Shown one piece after another: positions 7,630 through 15,645 of a DNA stretch of 41,572 bases. The DNA is from a virus: positions 1-41,572 of the IMG/VR virus record IMGVR_UViG_3300034358_000004; one strand, 5' to 3'. The notes under the pieces were generated by a model. The model was given only the letters and a program-made list of their open reading frames with translations. It did not search any database and was not told the DNA's origin. Within the stretch, counting starts at the first letter, position 1, and the number at the start of each line of letters is the position of its first letter. The position numbers and the translations under genes are program-made.

Positions 7630-9891
7630 TTACTTGAAGTCTTTCGATTTCTCGTAGTAGGCCCGGACCTCTTTAGAGGATACCGGGAAGCTGGTTTGGT
7701 TGCCGCTGGTGTCGGTGATTGTTACCCCGAAGACTCCCACACCGTCCTGATCTGGCATACGCATAATCATGACGTTGGGTTCCGCCCCGAAGGTACGATC
7801 CCATGCCCGCTTGGCGGCCGGCACCGCGCCCATAGTCACGAAGTCTGCGGTGCCTTGGAATGCCTGCGTCTTACTGCCGGGCAGTTCCTCATGGATACCG
7901 TTCTCCCGTGCCCGATCAGCGATGAACTGGCTGAACACCTTGCCGGTAGTCTTCTCGTCCGACCCGATCATCTGGTACAGCGGCTTCCGCTCTGCCGTCT
8001 TCTGGATCACGTATGGCCCGACTACATCCAGCTCGGTCTTGGCAACGCTAAGGGCAATCTTCATCGCGCCTGCGTCATCCATACCGGTGGCTGCCAGCTT
8101 ATCGTAGTTGCTTGCCACCGAGGTGGCAAGGATGCGCTGGCTCTGCGCAGTCGGTGTGATGGACCCGGTGAAGAACCGGCTGAATATGCCCGGTGCATCG
8201 TCCGTCACAGTCTTCTGCAACTGCTCATAGATGTCCTTGTCCGAAGACTTGCGGCTAGTGTCCAGCGGGGCACCAAAGGCTAGCTGGTAGGCCACTTCCG
8301 GCGTGATCTGCGGAGACTTGATGAAGTTGTCGTACTTCATCATCTTGATGCCGTCGTCGCCGAGGTAGGCCAATGCCGCAGCCTTACCGCCCGGCTGATC
8401 AGCCAGTTGCTTGAACATGGCGTGACTCTGCTGGAACGATGCGCCGCTGTGACCTTCCATGACCGCAACACGCATGCCTGCCTGTAGCTGGTTCTTGTAC
8501 AGGGAGTTGACGTGCTCGCCACCCTCGTTGAACTGCCGTACAAGGAACGCGCCCACGTTGCCGCCGGCTGCTGCAATGGCTTGGCCACCCGCATAAACCG
8601 ATCGGTTGATCTCGTCTGAGGTGTACCCTGCCACGCCCGCCATGTTGCCGGCGCCGCCCATGATAAGCTCAGTGAGCTGCTGCGATTTCCGCAGTTCGGT
8701 CTGCGCCTTGGCGCCTTCCTTGGCATTCTCCCGTGCAACTGCACGACCTTCGCGGGCCATGTCACGCTGGTCCTGCTCGGCGCGGTTATAGAGCGAGCTG
8801 ATGTTCCCGCTGATGATTGACTCCATCTCCTTGCGCTTGAACAGCGGGCGGTCAATGCCGTACTTCATCTGATACTCACTGTTGATCTTGTCGATCTCGG
8901 TGAGGATCTGGTTGCCGGTCAACTGCCCTGCCGCAGCCATGCCCTTGAGCTGACCAATGCGTGGGCCGAAGTCGTTGAAGCCTGCTGTCTCCTGAGTCCG
9001 TGCCTCGTAGGTGAACCGTGCATCCAGCATCTTCTTGCGAGTCTCGGCTGGGGCGTTCTGGAAGATCCCTGAGTCAAAGACTGCGTTGGCTGCGTGATGG
9101 TTGCCGGTGGCCAGTGCGTCGATGGTCGCCGCTTCGATGCCGCCCCAGTAGGATTCCGGGGACTGGCCCTCTGCGGGCATCAGGTTGGACACGTACTCGG
9201 CTTTAACCTCGTCGTAATCCTTCTGGTTCATCGTGCCGTCGAGTAGCTGCGAGGTCATGGCCTTGAGCTTGGCCCCACCAGACTGCATGTACCCGACCAC
9301 TGCGCCCTGCATCGTGTCCTGCGTGTATTTATAGTTGGCCTTTGTGTGCGCCTTGAACAGTGACCCGGTGGACTCGACCATCTTGAGCTGGATCGCGGCG
9401 TCTGCCACGCTGTCGCCAGTTAGGAACTTGCCCATCTTGTCTGTGATCTGCTGCCCGAACTCCTTGCTACTCAGCTTCTGGAGGTTGGGCATGTCGTTGG
9501 CGACGTCCGTGAGGTAGTCGTCTACGCCCTTCATCTGCGCCACGGTGCGCGCACCCTGTACCGAGGACGACGGGCCGAAGATCTGTGTGAACCACGGCTG
9601 CTCGTCTACGATCTCCTTGAGCGCTTCGCCCTGTGCTACTCGCTGCGCGCCCTTTAGGAACTGTTCGGTCTGTACCTTCTTGATCTGCGGCTCAAGGATC
9701 TTAGATCCAAGCTGCATCAGGAGGTCACTTGTGCTGGTGTCGATCTCTACCCGACTAGTGCCGGGAGTCTGGAAGGTCGAACCCCCGACCAAGCCGGATT
9801 GACCGACCTGCCGAGAGACGTTGCTTTGCGAGACTACACCACCGGCCTCAAGCGCATAGCTGCCCGGCTTCGGCAAGTTGGTCTGTGCCAT
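7630..9891 (-). CDS. Internal virion / DNA-ejection protein (gp15-like)
   Basis: A 753-residue protein in the place of T7 gp15 (747 residues), between the gp14-like and gp16-like genes. ATG 9891 has AAGGAG 7 bases upstream. The N-terminus is Gly/Ser-rich (MAQTNLPKPGSYALEAGG) and the rest is long and mainly helical, rich in Gln, Lys and Ala. In T7, gp14, gp15 and gp16 form the inner core stacked on the portal and are ejected to build a trans-envelope channel. No enzyme motif was seen. Assignment rests on gene order, size and composition. Confidence 0.85.
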   Translation of the reverse strand: MAQTNLPKPGSYALEAGGVVSQSNVSRQVGQSGLVGGSTFQTPGTSRVEIDTSTSDLLMQLGSKILEPQIKKVQTEQFLKGAQRVAQGEALKEIVDEQPWFTQIFGPSSSVQGARTVAQMKGVDDYLTDVANDMPNLQKLSSKEFGQQITDKMGKFLTGDSVADAAIQLKMVESTGSLFKAHTKANYKYTQDTMQGAVVGYMQSGGAKLKAMTSQLLDGTMNQKDYDEVKAEYVSNLMPAEGQSPESYWGGIEAATIDALATGNHHAANAVFDSGIFQNAPAETRKKMLDARFTYEARTQETAGFNDFGPRIGQLKGMAAAGQLTGNQILTEIDKINSEYQMKYGIDRPLFKRKEMESIISGNISSLYNRAEQDQRDMAREGRAVARENAKEGAKAQTELRKSQQLTELIMGGAGNMAGVAGYTSDEINRSVYAGGQAIAAAGGNVGAFLVRQFNEGGEHVNSLYKNQLQAGMRVAVMEGHSGASFQQSHAMFKQLADQPGGKAAALAYLGDDGIKMMKYDNFIKSPQITPEVAYQLAFGAPLDTSRKSSDKDIYEQLQKTVTDDAPGIFSRFFTGSITPTAQSQRILATSVASNYDKLAATGMDDAGAMKIALSVAKTELDVVGPYVIQKTAERKPLYQMIGSDEKTTGKVFSQFIADRARENGIHEELPGSKTQAFQGTADFVTMGAVPAAKRAWDRTFGAEPNVMIMRMPDQDGVGVFGVTITDTSGNQTSFPVSSKEVRAYYEKSKDFK

Positions 9892-9900
9892 GATGGCTCC

Positions 9901-10626
9901 TTATACTTGAGTGGAAATGAGATTGCCGGCCTGTGCGCCGAACGACTGGGAGCCGCCACCGCTACCGAACCAACCAGATGCCTTGCTGCCCAGCTTGTCG
10001 AATCCGCCCATGCTGCTATAGACCTGAGCGAACTGCATGCCGGCCTGCATCCCGATAGATGCCCAGCTCGGTTCCTTGATGTACGGCGTCTGCGCTTCCA
10101 TGTAGTTGATGGCGTCGTTGTACTGCACGTCATCCAGACCGAGAATGGTAGCCTCTACGGTCTGGTCGATGTTCCGCTGACCGTCATACAACTGGTTCGC
10201 TAGCTGCCGATCACCCAGCTCCTGTGCGCGCTGCTGCCGAATGCGATTGCTCGCATCCAGCATGTCGAGCGAGCTTCCGCCGATACCGGCGGCACCGGCC
10301 GAGGCGGCGATAGCGCCTGCCGCCTCACTGGCTGCAATGCGGGCATCGAAGCTGCCGCGCACCGCCTCATCGCTGAGCCGCAGCATGTTGGTCCGTTGGG
10401 ACTCTACGCTGTCGGCACCGGCGATCAGTTTGTACTTGTTGCTCTTGGCCTGCTGGTATCGGGCGAGGTCGCCCTTTACCTTGGCCATCGTGTTGCTGGC
10501 TGCGAGGTTGAGGTTCTGGATCTTGGTGTTAGACTTGGCCACGAACTTATCCAGCTTGGCCTGTGCCTTTACCTCTTTCCCTTTCTCGATACCCTGAGCA
10601 ACCATTGCGGCTGCCATCCACCACAT
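9901..10626 (-). CDS. Internal virion / DNA-ejection protein (gp14-like)
   Basis: A 241-residue protein right after tail tubular protein B, the position of T7 gp14 (196 residues). It begins MWWMAAAMVAQGIEKGKEVK, with a short hydrophobic N-terminus. A long Ala/Gln/Asn-rich helical region follows (including SEAAGAIAASAGAAGIGGSS), then a Gly/Ser-rich C-terminus (GWFGSGGGSQSFGAQAG). The T7 counterpart forms the outer-membrane part of the ejection channel. The ribosome-binding site is TAGGAGATAG. It ends 10 bp before the next start. Confidence 0.85.
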   Translation of the reverse strand: MWWMAAAMVAQGIEKGKEVKAQAKLDKFVAKSNTKIQNLNLAASNTMAKVKGDLARYQQAKSNKYKLIAGADSVESQRTNMLRLSDEAVRGSFDARIAASEAAGAIAASAGAAGIGGSSLDMLDASNRIRQQRAQELGDRQLANQLYDGQRNIDQTVEATILGLDDVQYNDAINYMEAQTPYIKEPSWASIGMQAGMQFAQVYSSMGGFDKLGSKASGWFGSGGGSQSFGAQAGNLISTQV

Positions 10627-10629
10627 AAT

Positions 10630-13122
10630 CTATCTCCTACTTGTGAACGCTTGGCCTGCCCACTCAACTACAGAGAGAGTCAGCGGGAGCCAGCTACGTG
10701 AACTGATCCTTGCCCGGTAAGACTTGTTCTCCTTCATGATTGGTACAGACACCACGGATTCCTGCGCCACGTCCTGTGTGCCTAGAACCCATGTACCGAC
10801 TGGCCGTGCAATCCACGACTTCACGGTGCGCCACGTCTTGCCTAGATCATACGTCAGATCGACTACAGCAGCAGAGCTGTTAGACGTGGATAACGTCAGC
10901 TTGCTGATTGTCAGTCGGGCGTCGAGGATGATCTTGTCCTTCCTGTCGCGGATGTATGGGGAGGTGAGAGTCACCAACGAGGCATACAACGTACCGGCAT
11001 ACAGAGAGGACAACTGGGTAGGGAACTGCGCCTTGATGATCTCGCGATCAACCATCGGCACGCCCAGTAGGTGCCGGTCGCTTGTATCGTCGAACGCCAC
11101 ACAGGCATCCGTGTTAAGCAGGGTGCTGGTAGACTCCAGTGTCAGGCTGTCGAGGTACGGGAACTGGCTTGTGGCTGTCTCCCTGCTGAACCGGTCCAGT
11201 ACGAGACACGGCCCAGTTGTGGTTTCTCGCAGTGTCACTGCCAGCAGGCCGCTGTCGTCTGGCGTAATGCCAACCAACGTACCCAGCGCGGTGCTCATAG
11301 TCCAGCGTGACCAGCTATCGAACAGTCGCTCGCTTTGGTCGTTGGCATCCAGATAGCTGTAGACATAGAAGCCGTTGGTTAGCTCCTTGGTGCGGACGAA
11401 CACTACTCCCGGCGCTGTCATGGCAACGATCTGCCGTGGCGTGCCGGTGAGGTAGCCGTCGAGCTGAGCCGACACGTCGAACGCGTCGAGGCGATCTGCT
11501 ACTGCGCCCGGCGACATCTGCTGCAAGGTTAGTCGCTTCTCTCGGCGCTGGCAGAAGAACAGCAGGCTACCGGCCACCGCATGTGCAGTAAGGTCGGCAT
11601 CCTCATAGGTCGCCTGCACGCCGACATACGGGTTGTTCGGGGTCATGTTCTCGCGGCCCGGCACGATGTACTGATACCGCTTGCCGCACAGGATCACGTT
11701 CCGGTCATGCTGCACACCGGTAGTGATAACGTCGTCCTCTGTGCCCTGTGCGAAGACTTCGATAGGATCGTCGTTCGACACGGCTAAGGCAGACTTGCGG
11801 AAGAAGTTGAAGTAGTCGCCCGACTTGGACAGGAACACTGTCGACCCGCCGATGATCATCAGCCGGTCTTGGAACATCCGCATGTGCGTGATAGTGCGGT
11901 CGAAGAACTCAGGAATCGGTGAGCTATCCAAATCGCCTGAGCTGGTAGGCTCGATGCCTGGTACTGTCAGCCCTGTCATGGTGGACAGGTCAGCCGAGTT
12001 GCTGGCGATGTAGAACGTGCCGCCGACTATGGCGCCGATGGCGAACACCCACGATAGGGTCACTGCAATGCCTGCTGTCTCTCGCCAGATGACCTCCCCG
12101 AACTGGCCTGTCTGTCCACTGGTTGACTCTGCCTTGAGGTAGAATGCCAGCGAGTTGGCCTGCTTCGGCACCACCTTGACGATCTTGCCGTCCCAGTGAC
12201 GCGGTGTCACCAGCTCAGCAGCGGTGATGTCGTTCGATACGGCTCGCATGAAGTCGCCGTTGCCGCCGTCGTCTACCGTGACCACTGCACCCGGTGCCGT
12301 CACCTTGATGAACGGGCCGTCTGCCACAGCGGACAAGCCGCCGGCAGTCATCTGGATGGCCAGCTTGGCAGCGATGTTGCTAGGAGTGATGTCCAAAGCT
12401 ACGGCGCTGATGTGCTGGTTGACCGCTGTGTTGTACGCATTCACCCGGTCGTTGACCAGCTTGGCATACTGCGGGTTGGGAGTGGACGGCGGCGGATCAA
12501 AGATCGGGATGTCACTGGTATCCAGCACGCCCTGATAGTAGGCCGTCATGGTCGTGTACTGGTAGGTCGTTGTGACTCCACCGATAGTGACGAACACTTT
12601 GAACGTCCGGCTATTGGCCCCGCCGCGCACCCACACAACTGCCAGATGGTTGGTCGGCAGCATCGTGTCTGCCGTGGTGTATGCCACCGGCTTGTTCGAT
12701 GATGCGACCAGCACGTAGCGGCCCGCTGCTGTCATGGTGCTGATGCCGGTGGCCAGAATGGCCGAGGTCGCTGTGTCCGACACAACCGGCATGAATCGCC
12801 GGGTTTCCTTGTTCACCACGATCAGCGGATATAGCTGACTGCCCGCTGCGGTGCCGGGCCGGTAATGGAACCCGTACTCGATGCCGTCGATGAATAGGGT
12901 CTGCTCATTGCGGGCAGATGCGTCGTCGCGGTCAGCTTGGTTGATTGCCCGGCTCAGCGCTGTGCGGTCATGGTACTGAGAACCGTGTCTGCGGGACAGC
13001 CCACGCACAGGGTCGCTTATCAGGTTGTCCTGCTCCCAGTGCTGGCCTACTACACGGTCGTGCGGAACCTGCTCGCTGACTCCTCGGATTACGTTGTCAT
13101 AGCTATCGCTGACTTTACTCAT
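10630..13122 (-). CDS. Tail tubular protein B (gp12-like nozzle)
   Basis: An 830-residue structural protein that overlaps tail tubular protein A as ATGA (13119-13122), as T7 gp12 (794 residues) follows gp11. Early residues GVSEQVPHDRVVGQHWEQDN and RGLSRRHGSQYHDR match the usual opening of this family, where the protein recites an order of samples on the tail nozzle. A middle RDRLMIIGGSTVFLSKSGD and ILCGKRYQYIVPGRE are also typical. It forms the hexameric nozzle through which DNA leaves. It starts by coupling with the upstream gene. Confidence 0.93.
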   Translation of the reverse strand: MSKVSDSYDNVIRGVSEQVPHDRVVGQHWEQDNLISDPVRGLSRRHGSQYHDRTALSRAINQADRDDASARNEQTLFIDGIEYGFHYRPGTAAGSQLYPLIVVNKETRRFMPVVSDTATSAILATGISTMTAAGRYVLVASSNKPVAYTTADTMLPTNHLAVVWVRGGANSRTFKVFVTIGGVTTTYQYTTMTAYYQGVLDTSDIPIFDPPPSTPNPQYAKLVNDRVNAYNTAVNQHISAVALDITPSNIAAKLAIQMTAGGLSAVADGPFIKVTAPGAVVTVDDGGNGDFMRAVSNDITAAELVTPRHWDGKIVKVVPKQANSLAFYLKAESTSGQTGQFGEVIWRETAGIAVTLSWVFAIGAIVGGTFYIASNSADLSTMTGLTVPGIEPTSSGDLDSSPIPEFFDRTITHMRMFQDRLMIIGGSTVFLSKSGDYFNFFRKSALAVSNDDPIEVFAQGTEDDVITTGVQHDRNVILCGKRYQYIVPGRENMTPNNPYVGVQATYEDADLTAHAVAGSLLFFCQRREKRLTLQQMSPGAVADRLDAFDVSAQLDGYLTGTPRQIVAMTAPGVVFVRTKELTNGFYVYSYLDANDQSERLFDSWSRWTMSTALGTLVGITPDDSGLLAVTLRETTTGPCLVLDRFSRETATSQFPYLDSLTLESTSTLLNTDACVAFDDTSDRHLLGVPMVDREIIKAQFPTQLSSLYAGTLYASLVTLTSPYIRDRKDKIILDARLTISKLTLSTSNSSAAVVDLTYDLGKTWRTVKSWIARPVGTWVLGTQDVAQESVVSVPIMKENKSYRARISSRSWLPLTLSVVEWAGQAFTSRR

Positions 13123-13703
13123 CGTGGGGTTCTCAGTCCGTTACGGCTACCGGTCATCGCGGCTAGGCGAATGTCCCGAGTGCCGAAGTTGGCCTTGACT
13201 GCGCGGATGTGCTGGGACTTGCAGTACAGAAACGCCTGCTGATACTCCGTCTGTGCCTCGCTGATCTTGGTGGCATCGCCGTCATAGGACTGCTGGAACA
13301 GGATCACTGCCGCAGCCTTGATCACGCGCTTCATGTGAAACGGGCAGTCCTCAAAGGACAGAAGCCGGATCACGTTGGCGTCATACGGTCGAGTCCCGGT
13401 GACGAACTTTGCCTCTGCGGTGCTGTACAGGCGGGTGCCTCGTACAACCAACCACTTCGGGTTAGCGTCAATGTCCAGATCGATGATGTCGCTCGGCACG
13501 ATGTACTCGCCGCCGATGTCCGGTACGAGTCGCAGGCACTCTTTATTGAACCACCAACCGGCTGACTGCTCGTTGATGGTGGCGTTCTCTAGCGAGAACT
13601 TGGCAGAGTTCACGAAGGCGTTAGACTCTGCCAGAGAATTGATGGGTTCCTCACCCATAGAGGCGAGGCAAGCATTCACGACAGTCAACTGCGTTACTAG
13701 CAT
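13119..13703 (-). CDS. Tail tubular protein A (gp11-like adaptor)
   Basis: A 194-residue protein, close to T7 gp11 (196). The N-terminus LTVVNACLASMGEEPINSL matches the T7 pattern (VNDILASIGEPPVSTL). GWWFNKECLRLVPD and IRLLSFEDCPFHMKRVIKA align with the conserved middle. It forms the dodecameric adaptor between portal and nozzle. The start has a very strong ribosome-binding site (AGGAGG, 13708-13713) placed just downstream of the terminator at 13720-13750, so read-through transcripts are translated efficiently. Confidence 0.93.
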   Translation of the reverse strand: MLVTQLTVVNACLASMGEEPINSLAESNAFVNSAKFSLENATINEQSAGWWFNKECLRLVPDIGGEYIVPSDIIDLDIDANPKWLVVRGTRLYSTAEAKFVTGTRPYDANVIRLLSFEDCPFHMKRVIKAAAVILFQQSYDGDATKISEAQTEYQQAFLYCKSQHIRAVKANFGTRDIRLAAMTGSRNGLRTPR

Positions 13704-13719
13704 TTATCCTCCTAGACCT

Positions 13720-13750
13720 AAAAATCCCCAAGGGCATGAGCCCTCGGGGA
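13720..13750 (-). terminator. Rho-independent-type terminator after the capsid gene
   Basis: On the minus strand TCCCCGAGGGC-TCAT-GCCCTTGGGGA forms an 11-bp stem with one G-U pair, followed at once by TTTTT. It begins 9 bp after the capsid stop and ends 17 bp before the tail tubular A start. The position is that of the T7 terminator T-phi after gene 10. It should limit transcription into the tail genes and keep capsid mRNA most abundant. Confidence 0.93.
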
Positions 13751-13758
13751 GTGGTTGG

Positions 13759-14745
13759 TTACGCGGCCAAGATAGCGCCAGCGTGTTCGTGACGGTCGGT
13801 AGTTGCAGCGAACGCCATGTGTGCATCAACGTACCACGACTTGGACAGCTTGTCGTAGAACACGTCGGTTTCCAGCGAGATAGTCTCGCCTGCCAAGATC
13901 GCTTTCGGCGAAGCCAGCAGCATCAGCAACTTCGAGAAGTTACCAGCGTAGTCGCCGCCCATCAGGGTTGCAACGTCGTCAGGAGTGCTGACGGTGTTGG
14001 TGTGTGGCATGTTGTTGGTCTTGATGATCGGTACGCCCAGTGCTTTCAGGACCGGTACGCCTTGGATCTTGTTGCCTTCCGAGGTGAGGTAGTCGCCGTT
14101 GACGATCTGCTCAGCATCCATCAGAGCGTAGAAGATACCCGGACGGACGAACAGTGCGTGACCGTCTTCCTGCGGGATAACGTCTTTCTCTTCCATGCCG
14201 GACAGCAGGCGGTTGATGGCCTTGTACAGCTTGGCTGGATCGTTCTCGTCGCCAGCAGCGGCCAGAGTCACCTGAGTGCCGCCGAAGTGGCCCGGCAGCG
14301 CGCCGTACTTGGAAGTGGTAGCCAGTGCAGCCTTGGCCATCTGTACGAGGAAAGCGGCATCGCGGAACTTGGCCATTTTCTTGCCGTGCTCGTTGCCGAT
14401 TGCCTTGCGGGTGTCGTACTTGGTCTGGAACACGTCGAGCATTGGCAGAGCAGAGCGAGCCAAGATGACGGTCTTCACAGTTACCGAGTTGTCGGAGAAC
14501 TGGTTCGCGGTGCCATCAGGAGTAACGCCCGGCACCAGAACTTGCAGGGTCGATTCGCCGATTGCGTCCTTGGTTACGGTCGCGGTGCCCTTGATGGTGC
14601 GGATGGTCAACCAGCCTTCGGTCACGGAGCGAGTCTGCATCGACTCTTCGACGATGCCGGCGAACTCTTCCAGAACCAGTTCGAACGGATCGGAGCCGCC
14701 CAGTTTGGCATTCGGGCGAGTTACGTTAAAGGAATCACGGGACAT
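13759..14745 (-). CDS. Major capsid protein (gp10-like)
   Basis: A 328-residue HK97-fold-type capsid protein, identified by its place between scaffold and tail tubular A and by family-like segments. These include SRDSFNVTRPNAKLGGSDPF at the start, MQTRSVTEGWLTIRTIKGTA, and the C-terminal FYDKLSKSWYVDAHMAFAAT ending AILAA. The length fits phiKMV-like capsids of about 335 residues. It has its own phage promoter (14789-14813), a leader hairpin (14764-14779) and the ribosome-binding site TAGGAGATACACC. A strong terminator follows. All four point to very high late expression. Confidence 0.95.
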   Translation of the reverse strand: MSRDSFNVTRPNAKLGGSDPFELVLEEFAGIVEESMQTRSVTEGWLTIRTIKGTATVTKDAIGESTLQVLVPGVTPDGTANQFSDNSVTVKTVILARSALPMLDVFQTKYDTRKAIGNEHGKKMAKFRDAAFLVQMAKAALATTSKYGALPGHFGGTQVTLAAAGDENDPAKLYKAINRLLSGMEEKDVIPQEDGHALFVRPGIFYALMDAEQIVNGDYLTSEGNKIQGVPVLKALGVPIIKTNNMPHTNTVSTPDDVATLMGGDYAGNFSKLLMLLASPKAILAGETISLETDVFYDKLSKSWYVDAHMAFAATTDRHEHAGAILAA

Positions 14746-14757
14746 GGTGTATCTCCT
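14746..14757 (-). promoter_or_regulatory. Strong conserved ribosome-binding site of the capsid gene
   Basis: The minus strand reads AGGAGATACACC directly before the capsid ATG. It is close to the T7 gene 10 site (AAGGAGATATACAT). Nearly the same string precedes the genes starting at 32264, 32653 and 40757. Confidence 0.7.
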
Positions 14758-14763
14758 ATTCGA

Positions 14764-14779
14764 TCTGCTAGAGTGCAGA
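14764..14779 (-). promoter_or_regulatory. 5' leader hairpin of the capsid transcript
   Basis: TCTGC-ACTCTA-GCAGA on the minus strand gives a 5-bp stem between the promoter and the ribosome-binding site. The T7 gene 10 leader has a hairpin in the same place. The stem is short, so the call is modest. Confidence 0.5.
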
Positions 14780-14788
14780 AAATGGTTC

Positions 14789-14813
14789 GTAGTCTATAAG
14801 TGCCCAATTGATT
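14789..14813 (-). promoter_or_regulatory. Phage RNA polymerase promoter before the capsid gene
   Basis: Carries the shared core AATCAATTGGGCACTTATA followed by GACTAC, and the downstream GAACCATTT also seen at the tail-spike copy. One extra A upstream enlarges the loop of the flanking palindrome (14800-14821) compared with the 3898 copy. It lies in the 87-bp gap between scaffold and capsid, like T7 phi10. Confidence 0.87.
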
Positions 14814-14832
14814 TTGGGCACTGGTTTTGGTG

Positions 14833-15645
14833 TCAGCGGAGGCGACGGTACAGCGCGGCGGCTTGCGGCGAGTTGATGTAATCGTCGCCCAAAGTCTTGC
14901 GCAGCTTGCCCAGCTCGGCATTGTACTCGGCTCGGGACAGTGCGCCGCCGGCCGGGCCATTATGGCTGCGGGTTTCGGCACCGACCGCTTTGGCAGCCGG
15001 TTCGATTTCCGTCTCGCCGGACTCGATGAAGCTGCCGTTGATGAAGCGTGCGGCGATGTGGGCCGTCTTCGGATCGCTCAGCAGGGAGTTGATCGCGGTC
15101 TTCTCCTCGGCGCTGGCGGTCTTGCTGACGTGGGCCACGGCCTGTTCCCAGTCCACACCCATGCTCTCGGCGATGCCGGTGACGACCTTGCCGACTTCGG
15201 CACCCTTGGCTTCGTTGGCCTTGACGTGGCGGTCATACGACTGCTCAGCCAGCCCCAGTGCCTGCTCCCAGCCTGCAATGCCCTTCTGCGCTAGCTCGGC
15301 CTTGAGCAGCGAGAAGTCGCCGTCAAACGCGGCCTCGACGGCTTGGTTGTCGGCCTTGAAGCCATTCGTTGCCAAGAACTTCATGGCATACGTCAGGCCC
15401 GGATCACCCTCGGCTGGCGCATAGCCGGCCTTGTCCAGAATCTCGGCATCACCCGGTTGCTCCTTGGGAGCCGCCGCAGCGGGCGCCTCAGCGTCGAGCT
15501 TGGTGCTGGCCTTGGCCGGGGCCGCGATGGCGTCAGCGTCAGCAGCGGCAGCCGCAGCGGTGGCGTCAGGCTCGCCCTCCAGATAGCCGGCCAGTGTCAT
15601 CATGCCGAACATGCCCATACCTACGATACCGAAACGCTTCATCAT
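14833..15645 (-). CDS. Scaffolding protein (gp9-like)
   Basis: A 270-residue, acidic, Ala-rich protein between portal and capsid, the T7 gp9 position (307 residues). It opens with MMKRFGIVGMGMFGMMTLAG, then an Ala/Pro/Asp-rich region (including EAPAAAAPKEQPGDAE). A helical core follows (GWEQALGLAEQSYDRHVKAN) and the basic C-terminus ends AALYRRLR. Scaffolds guide prohead assembly and contact the capsid by a basic C-terminal helix. The start overlaps the portal stop (ATGATGA); either of the two adjacent Met codons could be used. Confidence 0.88.
   Translation of the reverse strand: MMKRFGIVGMGMFGMMTLAGYLEGEPDATAAAAAADADAIAAPAKASTKLDAEAPAAAAPKEQPGDAEILDKAGYAPAEGDPGLTYAMKFLATNGFKADNQAVEAAFDGDFSLLKAELAQKGIAGWEQALGLAEQSYDRHVKANEAKGAEVGKVVTGIAESMGVDWEQAVAHVSKTASAEEKTAINSLLSDPKTAHIAARFINGSFIESGETEIEPAAKAVGAETRSHNGPAGGALSRAEYNAELGKLRKTLGDDYINSPQAAALYRRLR

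Noticed and set aside
13375-14799. Plus-strand ORF of 474 codons opposite capsid and tail tubular A
   Set aside because: It runs through the terminator and the capsid promoter and is antisense to two clear structural genes, so it is a shadow of biased codon use.
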